This document shows positions 27,005-34,717 of a DNA stretch of 64,000 nt, piece after piece. The notes beneath the pieces were generated by a model. It searched no databases. It was given only the letters and a program-made list of their open reading frames with translations, and had not been told where the DNA came from. The stretch is from positions 1 through 64,000 of the forward strand of contig NZ_JAOQJI010000002.1 of assembly GCF_025567125.1 (NCBI RefSeq), given 5' to 3'. Position numbers and translations under genes: made by a program. The stretch comes from Phocaeicola fibrisolvens. GTDB taxonomy: Bacteria; Bacteroidota; Bacteroidia; Bacteroidales; Bacteroidaceae. Position 1 is the first letter of the stretch. The number at the start of each line of letters is the position of its first letter.

Positions 27005-27751
27005 ATGAGAAGGAAATACATTATGGCCGGTGCGATGCTTTACTTGTCTCTCTTGGCAGGAACGGCATCGGCAAACTCCTCGGCGCTTGTAGAGGAAACA
27101 GAAAACAGCACAGAGGTGTGGCAGGTACCTCACAAACCGAAAGGCACAAAAACCCGTCTGAAAATCCAGCCCAAGGCAGAACAGCCTGCCGCAAAGAAGG
27201 CGGACAAGCAGAAGCCGCAGGCTAAGAAGTCTGACAAGAAATCTGTTAAGAAGGTGTCTTCTTCTTCACGCTATGTGGCGATAAAGACCAATGCAGTGTA
27301 CTGGGCCGGTGCCATTGCAAACATTGCGGCCGAGGTAAAGCTGCACAAGCATGTGTCGTTAGAGTTGCCGCTGGATTTCAGCCTTTGGGACATTGAGCGG
27401 GAGCACGGTGTGCGTCTCGTTCTCTTCCAGCCGGAAGCCCGCTGGTGGATGAAGGGTGTGGGTGAAGGTCATTTCGTAGGCGTGCATGCACATGTAGGAG
27501 CTTTCAACGTGAAATGGAACGAAGACCGTTATCAGGTGGCAGGCCGTCCGTTGCTCGGAGCCGGACTTACCTACGGGTATTCACTTTCGTTCGATGAGCA
27601 TTGGGGTGCGGAGTTCCTCATCGGGGCCGGCTATGTCAATATGAAGTACGACCGTTTTTATAACATTGACAATGGGGCAAAGTTTGATGCCGGAACCTAT
27701 AACTATTGGGGAGTGACTCGCGTGGGGGCATCGTTAGTTTACCGTTTTTAA
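27005..27751 (+). CDS. DUF3575 outer-membrane protein
   Basis: 248 residues. Signal peptide about 1-23, then a Lys/Pro-rich linker (about 35-85, with many KK and AKK repeats), then a beta-barrel-like DUF3575 domain (VAIKTNAVYWAGAIANIAAEVKL through GVTRVGASLVYRF). In Bacteroidetes DUF3575 genes commonly sit just before FimB/Mfa2-type lipoproteins in fimbrial clusters. Here two lipoproteins follow directly. The Lys-rich linker may cross the periplasm or bind peptidoglycan. Function unproven. Confidence 0.85.
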   Translation: MRRKYIMAGAMLYLSLLAGTASANSSALVEETENSTEVWQVPHKPKGTKTRLKIQPKAEQPAAKKADKQKPQAKKSDKKSVKKVSSSSRYVAIKTNAVYWAGAIANIAAEVKLHKHVSLELPLDFSLWDIEREHGVRLVLFQPEARWWMKGVGEGHFVGVHAHVGAFNVKWNEDRYQVAGRPLLGAGLTYGYSLSFDEHWGAEFLIGAGYVNMKYDRFYNIDNGAKFDAGTYNYWGVTRVGASLVYRF

Positions 27752-27772
27752 GCACTGAAAAAGCATTATATC

Positions 27773-28792
27773 ATGAAAAAGAATAGACTGAAAAGAGAAC
27801 TCCTGCGCTGGGGAATGCTGCTGGCTTTTCCGGCACTGATGAGCAGTTGCCTGATGGAGTATCCGGAAATGACGGCAGATGGTGAGCTGGGGGTAGACCC
27901 TACATCTGTGACCGTAAAAGCGAAGATTCTGATTGACTTGAAAAGTCTGGCTGCACAGAAAACAGGCCGGCTGGCGCGTGCCGAGGATGAAGAAGCAGCC
28001 TATAGTCACCGCATTGTGGTAGCTGCGTATGAAGACCGTCAGCTGGTACAGCAGGAGGTGATTTATGAGGACCTTTCTGCCAGCAGCCGCTTGCAGACTG
28101 AGGTGCGTCTTCGTTTGCATGCCCGTCGTTACCAGCTGGTGGTGTGGGCCGATTATGTGCAGGAAGGAGAAGAACCGTTTTACGACATAGACGGTCCGGA
28201 AGGACTTGCCAGCATCATTGGTCGCGAGGGTTACACAGGGAATACGGAGTATAAGGATGCTTTTTATAGCAGTAAGGAGATTGATTTGACGGGATATAAA
28301 GACGAATGGAATGCAGAATTCCCATTGGAAGTCACTCCTGAACGTCCGCTAGCACGCTATGAACTGACAGCCACGGATGTGATGGCGTTTTTGCGGGAGT
28401 ATCCTGAAGTGACGCAAGTTCGTCTGACGCTGAAATACGACGATTATTTACCCAAAGGCTTTAATGCCTTGGATGGGATTACCAAACACGCGTTTAAATA
28501 TTTGCAGTATAGTCGTACGGTGTCCCTGCCGAAAGACGGAGCTACGTCACTTCCTTTGATGTTCGATTATGTATTTGCTGATTCGGAAGGAAATACTTCC
28601 GTTCCGGTCACCTTACTGGTGGAAGATGCGGATAAAGGGACACTTCTTGCCAGTTCCAGCTTCCGCCTGTCGTGTACCCAGGGAGAGAATAAAGACATTC
28701 AGTTTGATTTTCTGACAACAAGTCCGGAGGATGGAGTCGGGTTCAATCCCGGATTTGATGGAAATCAGGAAGTTGAGCTACCGGTAGAATAA
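27773..28792 (+). CDS. Surface lipoprotein, DUF6562/fimbrillin-like
   Basis: 339 residues. The lipoprotein signal ends LMSSCLMEYPEM (Cys about 26). The middle has the strand pattern of fimbrillin-type beta-sandwiches (RIVVAAYEDRQLV, LRLHARRYQLVVWADYVQEG), resembling the DUF6562 family; that call is from pattern only. It is located between DUF3575 and a second protein of the same style, as in Mfa/Fim accessory clusters. It could be a glycan-binding or anchor subunit. No catalytic motif is seen. Confidence 0.65.
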   Translation: MKKNRLKRELLRWGMLLAFPALMSSCLMEYPEMTADGELGVDPTSVTVKAKILIDLKSLAAQKTGRLARAEDEEAAYSHRIVVAAYEDRQLVQQEVIYEDLSASSRLQTEVRLRLHARRYQLVVWADYVQEGEEPFYDIDGPEGLASIIGREGYTGNTEYKDAFYSSKEIDLTGYKDEWNAEFPLEVTPERPLARYELTATDVMAFLREYPEVTQVRLTLKYDDYLPKGFNALDGITKHAFKYLQYSRTVSLPKDGATSLPLMFDYVFADSEGNTSVPVTLLVEDADKGTLLASSSFRLSCTQGENKDIQFDFLTTSPEDGVGFNPGFDGNQEVELPVE

Positions 28793-28836
28793 AATGATTC
28801 AAACAAGCTATTTATAAAAATCTTAATATTATTATC

Positions 28837-30444
28837 ATGAAAAAGAGTTTATTGTTTTCGGCAATGGCCCTGAGCTTAGGGTTGTTGTCATGTAATCAGG
28901 AAGATATGTCGGATGTGGAAACTGTAACCGGTACTCCGGTAACGGTGTCTGTAGAAGTCCCCGGAGTGTTGTCAGGCAGTGAATCACGTACTTTGCCTGC
29001 AGCTCCCGAAGGCCATCAGCTTCGTTGTATTATGGTAGTAGATTATAATACGGCAGCAGATGTGCGTATGGAGCAGGTAGCCGGAGAGACGATGGTCAAC
29101 GAGAAGTTCCGTTTTACCTTTACTCCGGCAGAAGAAGATTATACCTGTCTTTTCTGGGCTGACTATGTGGATGGAACAACAGAGTCGGATGGTAAGTATA
29201 CCGACAAATATTATAATACGGCCGATTTGACCAACGTGACCTATAAAGTTTCAGACAACACTTTGTTCAATAATCCTGCTTGCGATGCCTTCTTTGGCAA
29301 GAGTCTGGCAGGTTCTCCCAATGCCGTGTTGAAGCGTCCGTTTGTGAAACTTTCTTTCAAAGACCAGAAACATGAAACTGTGCAGACTACTTCTCCACTG
29401 AGCGTGACTTATACTGTACCTTCAGGTTTCAGTGTGAAAGATAACACGGTTTCTGGAAGCAGCAATCAAGAAATCAAACTGACTGCATCAGCTCCAGCTG
29501 ATAAAGATAACGATATTTGGTTCTATAATTATGTATTCGCTCCTGCAAATGTGAATAAGTTGCCTGGTGATATTCTGATGACGGTAGGTGAGGACGATGT
29601 GATGATTAAAACAGCCTCACTGGTGCTGACTCAGAATTACGATATTACGGCAAATATCGATTTTGCATCGGGCGATGGCAATGTAGATGTGGATGTAGAT
29701 ATTGATGACGAGTTTAATGACCCTGATGCACCTAAGGTAGGCCAGTTTATGCAGAAAGACGGTACTTTCTCTGATATATATAGTGCGGAAAATTCCATTG
29801 CCATTGTGTTTGCCGCAGGTCCTAAAGGAGGTGATGTGGCAACGAATTACGGACAACCAGATGGTACGAAGATATGGGGGTATGCCATGGGGTTGAACAG
29901 TGTGAAACGTGCTGCTTTGACTACAGCTGAGACACCACTTGACTTAATCAGTTATGGAATCGCATCTCCATGGGCTGCAGACGATTATAATGGATATGTA
30001 TATACACAACAGTTGGAGGCTGCAACAGCTAGTTTAGGAACAGAGTTGATGCCAGCATATAATGAATGGAAAACAACTAATTCAGTGGCTGAAATAACGA
30101 ATGTCAGTGGTTGGTATATTCCATCGGCTCGTCAGTTATTGGATGTAATGGGAATGACTTTAGGATATGCTGGAGGAGAAGGTATAGATGTTGTTGCTCA
30201 AAATGAACAGTTTGCATCACGTTTAGCTGATTTGATGAATGAAGGAAAATCGTCCTGGTTTGGAACTCATACTTCTGCCTCTAATGTGATGTCTAGTTCT
30301 GTAAATACAGGTGGCCAGATTATGGCTGTACAGACAAGCTATGCAGATGGAAAGGAAACTATCTCAAAAGCATTAGGAGTAAATGTAAATGAAAAGGCTT
30401 CTACATTTGCCATCCGTCCTGTTCTTACCATATTTAATAAATAG
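28837..30444 (+). CDS. Surface lipoprotein, DUF6562-like N-terminus with a C-terminal lectin-like/DUF1566-like region
   Basis: 535 residues. The lipoprotein signal ends GLLSCNQEDM (Cys about 19). Residues about 25-280 repeat the beta-sandwich style of the preceding gene (FLFWADYVDGTT-type block). An Asp/Val-rich linker (about 283-297) leads into a different C-terminal region, about 305-535, with GWYIPSARQLLDVMG and a terminal AIRPVLTIF, typical of DUF1566/FISUMP-like surface modules. The 3' half uses more AT-rich codons than the 5' half, suggesting a domain swap. Probably a surface adhesin or glycan-binding protein. Confidence 0.65.
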   Translation: MKKSLLFSAMALSLGLLSCNQEDMSDVETVTGTPVTVSVEVPGVLSGSESRTLPAAPEGHQLRCIMVVDYNTAADVRMEQVAGETMVNEKFRFTFTPAEEDYTCLFWADYVDGTTESDGKYTDKYYNTADLTNVTYKVSDNTLFNNPACDAFFGKSLAGSPNAVLKRPFVKLSFKDQKHETVQTTSPLSVTYTVPSGFSVKDNTVSGSSNQEIKLTASAPADKDNDIWFYNYVFAPANVNKLPGDILMTVGEDDVMIKTASLVLTQNYDITANIDFASGDGNVDVDVDIDDEFNDPDAPKVGQFMQKDGTFSDIYSAENSIAIVFAAGPKGGDVATNYGQPDGTKIWGYAMGLNSVKRAALTTAETPLDLISYGIASPWAADDYNGYVYTQQLEAATASLGTELMPAYNEWKTTNSVAEITNVSGWYIPSARQLLDVMGMTLGYAGGEGIDVVAQNEQFASRLADLMNEGKSSWFGTHTSASNVMSSSVNTGGQIMAVQTSYADGKETISKALGVNVNEKASTFAIRPVLTIFNK

Positions 30445-30473
30445 TATCACTTCAAATAAATATTATTTATCAG

Positions 30474-30539
30474 GAGTGCTTTTTCGTTGTGGTGTTCTGT
30501 TTTGGGCAGGCGGCACAGGAGAAAGCACTCTTTGTTTTT
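30474..30539 (+). terminator. Hairpin after the surface-lipoprotein gene
   Basis: GAGTGCTTTTTC (30474-30485) pairs with GAAAGCACTC (30521-30530) across a 35-base loop, followed by TTTGTTTTT. It would end or attenuate the long SusC-to-lipoprotein transcript before the second lyase. Confidence 0.6.
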
Positions 30540-30557
30540 AATGAATTTTTATAGGAT

Positions 30558-33116
30558 ATGATGAAGATGAATTTTTTATATTGGACATTGGGATGCTTTT
30601 GTCTGTTAGGGTATGCTTGTGCAGATGAGGAGGTACCCGCTGCTTCACCAGAAGAAGCCCAGGAAGTTGAAATGCCCGAGGCTTGGCATGACAAGACACG
30701 TACGCAGCCTTATCCCAAACTTTCCAATGAGTTATATTTGAATCCGCCTCCATTGATTGTGCCTCAGTCACTGAAAACAGGTGCTTTCCTTCGGTTTGCA
30801 TTGTCGCAGGATGCCGGTTTTCCCGAAGCATCTACGCAACTTTCAGAACAACAGGAATGGTGCATGTTCAATCCTCATGTGAAACTTGCTCCGGGACGCT
30901 GGTTCTGGCGTTACCGGAATGTGTCTGAAGATGGGAAAGAAGAAGCATGGAGTGAACCCATTGAATTTGAGGTAAAGGAGAAAACGCCAGTTTTTGTGAC
31001 TCCTGCATTTGAGGATTTTCGTCAGGGACTTCCTCTGCGTCATCCTCGGTTGTATTGTTTTCTCGATCCGAAGATAGATGAGGCTCGTCGCCACGTGACA
31101 TCCCACGAAGAATATCAGGCACTGAAAAATCGCGCGGAGAATGCCTTGCAAGCCGATTATGAGTCGTTGATTGCACCGTATAGCGCCTCCCACATGGAAA
31201 CGGTGGCAGCCAATGTGGAATATCTTTATCAGGCCTTTCATCTGACTCAGCGTGGAAACTATGCGCAGAAGATGGAAGAAATCCTGAATGTGCTGCTGGA
31301 GCATCCTTTCACGGATACGGAATTGTTTGCTGGGAATTTTGCTTCTACGGACATTGCCTATAGTTTCCTGGCTCCCTATGACATGTTGTATGACAAGTTG
31401 GGAACGGATGTACGCAGTCGGGTTGAAGAACAGCTGTGGCGGGTGGCCACGTATTATTTTGACGCTTATTGCGGCATGCAGGAAAATCATATTTTCGACA
31501 ACCATTTCTGGCAGCAGAATATGCGTGTATTGTTTCAGATTGCTTTTTGCCTGTATGACAAGAGTGAGTATGCCGCACAGGCTTTACGTATGTTGACGTA
31601 CTATTATGAGTTATGGACAGCCCGTGCTCCGGCTTCCGGATTCAATCGCGATGGAGCTTGGATTAACGGAACGGGATATTTTGAGGCGAATGTCCGTACG
31701 TTGTTTTATATGCCCATGTTACTTTCGTATGTGTCGCGTGCCGACTTTCTGCAACATCCCTGGTATCAGCAAGCCGGGCAGTCGATGGTTTATAGCTGGC
31801 CGCCTTCTTCGAAAAGTGCCGGATTTGGAGATGGCAGTGAGAAGAGAGAGGAACCAGGAAGACTGCGTGCTGCTTTTGCTGATTTTCTGGCTCGCGAAAC
31901 GGGCGATGCGTATGCCGGATGGTATGCCGGAGAATGTCAGAAAGACCTCGTGCAGGATGTGGAACTGCGCTTGTATCGCATGGTAAATCCGGCTACGTAT
32001 GCGACAGACTTTCCTGCTTCTGCCCCGAAACTGAAATGGTATAAGGACATCGGTGAGGTGGTGATGCACAGTAACCTGGCGTCGACGGAAAATAATCTCA
32101 GTCTTGCTTTCCGTTCGAGTACGTTCGGCTCGGGAAGTCATACGCTGGCCGACCAGAACAGTTTTAACCTGCTGTATGGAGGGAAGGAGGTATATTATCA
32201 CACAGGATATTATCTGAATTTTAGCGATGCACATAACCTGATGTCTTATCGTCATACAAGGGCACACAACAGCATTCTTGTAGATGGCATCGGACAGCCT
32301 TTTTCTACCGAAGGATACGGCATGCTGCTGCGTGCAGCCGGAGGAGAACATATCGGTTATTGTCTGGGGGATGCATCGCATGCATATTGCGGCATCAGTG
32401 AGGACCCTATGTGGATAGAAAGTTTTCAGAAAGCCGGTATTGAGCAGACACCTGAAAACGGATTCGGCGAAACTCCGCTGACCAAATATCGTCGTCAGAT
32501 GATCATGCTCTATCCGGACATCGTGCTGATTTATGATGAGCTGGAGGCATCCCGCCCGGTACGATGGGACTGGTTGCTGCATAGCCCGACGGCGTTCGAA
32601 TGGACAGACTCACAGAAACAGTTTACGTCGCATTTGCAAGATGGAGGAGTAGCTGTGGCTGCGATGTTTTGTGAGCATCCTTGTGAAGTGTCACAAACTG
32701 ATCTTTTTGCGGTTCCTCCTACCTCTGTACCCAATGACCCGCAGTATCCGAATCAGTGGCATTTGACGGTTTCTGTGCCAGGGCAGGCAAAGTGTCGCCT
32801 TTTGACACTGGTACAGGTAAAGCCGGATGCAAAATCTGTTCAGCCAATAACGCAGGAGGGTGACTGCCTTCTTTGTGGTCCTTGGAAAATAGAGGTTAAT
32901 TTGTCTTCCGAAAAGCCGGAAAATCTGTGTGTGACGAATACGGAATGTGGAGCGGTCTATAGTTACGGTTCCTCCAGTCCGTGGCTTGGAGGAAAGCCTT
33001 ATTATCGTCAGTATCGTAATTCTTCGTTGCTTTATGATGAGGTGGACGGGGAGTTTACGGTGAGCGAGATGACTGATTGCACACCGGTTTCAAGTCGCTC
33101 CGGAGCCGCCTTCTGA
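30558..33116 (+). CDS. Polysaccharide lyase, DUF4962 plus heparinase II/III domains (second paralogue)
   Basis: 852 residues. The signal contains a lipobox-like stretch LLGYACADEE (Cys about 21), so it is probably a lipoprotein, unlike the first copy. Conserved blocks are IFDNHFWQQNM, APASGFNRDGAWINGTGYF, FGSGSHTLADQNSFNL, RHTRAHNSILVDGIGQPF and YDELEASRPVRWDWLLHSP. It is closer to the third paralogue (34718) than to the first in these blocks. Expected role: beta-elimination of a uronic-acid glycan outside or just inside the outer membrane. No separate promoter box was found; an upstream hairpin suggests partial readthrough. Confidence 0.87.
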   Translation: MMKMNFLYWTLGCFCLLGYACADEEVPAASPEEAQEVEMPEAWHDKTRTQPYPKLSNELYLNPPPLIVPQSLKTGAFLRFALSQDAGFPEASTQLSEQQEWCMFNPHVKLAPGRWFWRYRNVSEDGKEEAWSEPIEFEVKEKTPVFVTPAFEDFRQGLPLRHPRLYCFLDPKIDEARRHVTSHEEYQALKNRAENALQADYESLIAPYSASHMETVAANVEYLYQAFHLTQRGNYAQKMEEILNVLLEHPFTDTELFAGNFASTDIAYSFLAPYDMLYDKLGTDVRSRVEEQLWRVATYYFDAYCGMQENHIFDNHFWQQNMRVLFQIAFCLYDKSEYAAQALRMLTYYYELWTARAPASGFNRDGAWINGTGYFEANVRTLFYMPMLLSYVSRADFLQHPWYQQAGQSMVYSWPPSSKSAGFGDGSEKREEPGRLRAAFADFLARETGDAYAGWYAGECQKDLVQDVELRLYRMVNPATYATDFPASAPKLKWYKDIGEVVMHSNLASTENNLSLAFRSSTFGSGSHTLADQNSFNLLYGGKEVYYHTGYYLNFSDAHNLMSYRHTRAHNSILVDGIGQPFSTEGYGMLLRAAGGEHIGYCLGDASHAYCGISEDPMWIESFQKAGIEQTPENGFGETPLTKYRRQMIMLYPDIVLIYDELEASRPVRWDWLLHSPTAFEWTDSQKQFTSHLQDGGVAVAAMFCEHPCEVSQTDLFAVPPTSVPNDPQYPNQWHLTVSVPGQAKCRLLTLVQVKPDAKSVQPITQEGDCLLCGPWKIEVNLSSEKPENLCVTNTECGAVYSYGSSSPWLGGKPYYRQYRNSSLLYDEVDGEFTVSEMTDCTPVSSRSGAAF

Positions 33117-33156
33117 AAACGCAAGTACGTTTCAAACAAAACGCAAGTGCGTTTTG
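33117..33156. repeat. Two tandem palindromes after the second lyase
   Basis: AAACG-caagta-CGTTT at 33117-33132 and CAAAACGCA-ag-TGCGTTTTG at 33137-33156 share the sequence AACGCAAGTRCGTTT. They start immediately after the lyase stop codon. They may be mRNA-stabilising hairpins or a protein-binding site. Confidence 0.6.
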
Positions 33157-33203
33157 AAATAATGAAATGAGAAAGTATAAACTATTATTATTCAGCTGAT
33201 TGC

Positions 33204-33252
33204 AAAAAAAGAAGATTCGACAGGTTTTTATAGGGTCAAATCTTCTTTTTTA
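33204..33252. terminator. Bidirectional terminator between convergent lyase and GH29 genes
   Basis: AAAAGAAGATT pairs with AATCTTCTTTT, flanked by A- and T-runs on either side, so it works in both directions between the genes ending at 33116 and 33283. Confidence 0.85.
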
Positions 33253-33282
33253 TATGTTTTCTATTTAGGCAGATAAAGCTTT

Positions 33283-34695
33283 TTATTTTCTGTTATAATA
33301 GAAGGCTATCGGTTCATTTTTTAATTCTTTGGGTAATTCTACGGTTATTATTCCGTTTTTGCAGGTATGCTTTACTTTACGATTTCCTTTTATGAGGCGT
33401 ATGGCTCCTTTGGGTTCATTGCCTTTCCAGGTAATGGTGGAAGGCAGTGTTTCTCCTTCGGGAAGTGCATACAGCGCATACAGCGTCTTGTGGTCTTTGG
33501 AAGTCGTAAACCATACATTTCCGTCGTTATAGTGAGGAGTGATTCTGGTTGCATAGATTGCCTTTCCATAACTTTTCAGCCATTCTCCTACCTGTCGGAG
33601 ACAGATGGCGGCCTTTTCTTCTATGGTACCTTGTGGAGTGGGGCCTACTCCCAGCAGAAGTGCTCCCCCTTTTGCGGTTATCTCAATCAGGTTATTGATA
33701 ATGGTTTGTGGAGATTTATATATACTGTTTTTTCTCCATCCCCATCCGTTAGCTAATTGTAGATTGCTTTCCCAAGGATAGTTCAGTTGTGTGGAAGGGA
33801 TTCTCATTTCAGGGGTCGCATAGTTTTCGTTGCGTCCGGGCACTGTGCGGTCTACTGCAAGCATACCAGGCTGTTTCTGGCGTGCCTTGTCAATAATCCG
33901 GTCCAGGTGGATGTCTTGTCCGTTGTCAGGACGTACCTGGCCTCCGTCCAGCCATAAAATATCTATTTGGCCATAGCGGGTTGTCAGTTCGTCTATTTGT
34001 CTGGCTGTATATTCCTGGAATTTCCTCCACCATTCTTTATGCAGTTTTATTTGATAATTTACGTTTCTGTCTGGGGTTGCCATGTCCGGATTCCAATAAT
34101 ATTCACAATGCCAGTCCGGCTTGGAAAAATAGGCTCCTATCATAAAGTCTTTTTTGCGGAAGGCATCAAACACATGGTAGGCCACATCTTTCTTGGGGTT
34201 ATTGCTAAAAGGACCATGAGCAATTGAAAACGAAGTGGTTTGAGTGTCGAACATGCAGAATCCATCGTGGTGTTTGGTGGTAAATACTACATATTTCATC
34301 CCTGCGTCTTTCATTATGTCGGCCCATTCTTCGGGGTTAAATTCTGTGGGGTTAAAATTATTGATCTGTCCCCAGTACCATTGCTTGAATTCTTCATAAT
34401 TCATTTGAGGCTGAATGGATTTGCGGCGTTTCAAGAATCGTTCTTCAGAGCATAGCGGCCATGATTCGTTGATACCTTTTACCGAATATAGTCCCCAGTG
34501 GAACAATACCCCGAATTTCAAATCCTGCCATTGGTCCAGCTTTTGCAGTACTGCCTGGTCTTGAGGCCAGGTATAGGTCTTAGACATTACATGCACATCT
34601 GTTTGTTTTTTGTCTACGAACTGTTGTGCCTGTACTGTTCCGGTCGTAATGGCTAATGCCATTACGGTTCCGGTGATTAGGTTGAATCTTTTCAT
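33283..34695 (-). CDS. Alpha-L-fucosidase, GH29 (PUL copy)
   Basis: 470 residues. Signal peptide about 1-24. GH29 blocks: LKFGVLFHWGLYSVKG (about 59-74), YVVFTTKHHDGFCMFD (135-150) and DILWLDGGQVRP with the expected nucleophile Asp250. It lacks the long C-terminal module of the other GH29 at 10626. It is located 22 bases after the third lyase on the same strand, so it is co-transcribed. It would trim fucose side chains from the PUL substrate. Some GH29 members act on other sugars, so fucose is likely rather than certain. Confidence 0.92.
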   Translation of the reverse strand: MKRFNLITGTVMALAITTGTVQAQQFVDKKQTDVHVMSKTYTWPQDQAVLQKLDQWQDLKFGVLFHWGLYSVKGINESWPLCSEERFLKRRKSIQPQMNYEEFKQWYWGQINNFNPTEFNPEEWADIMKDAGMKYVVFTTKHHDGFCMFDTQTTSFSIAHGPFSNNPKKDVAYHVFDAFRKKDFMIGAYFSKPDWHCEYYWNPDMATPDRNVNYQIKLHKEWWRKFQEYTARQIDELTTRYGQIDILWLDGGQVRPDNGQDIHLDRIIDKARQKQPGMLAVDRTVPGRNENYATPEMRIPSTQLNYPWESNLQLANGWGWRKNSIYKSPQTIINNLIEITAKGGALLLGVGPTPQGTIEEKAAICLRQVGEWLKSYGKAIYATRITPHYNDGNVWFTTSKDHKTLYALYALPEGETLPSTITWKGNEPKGAIRLIKGNRKVKHTCKNGIITVELPKELKNEPIAFYYNRK

Positions 34696-34717
34696 AAATA
34701 AAATCTATTAGTATTTG

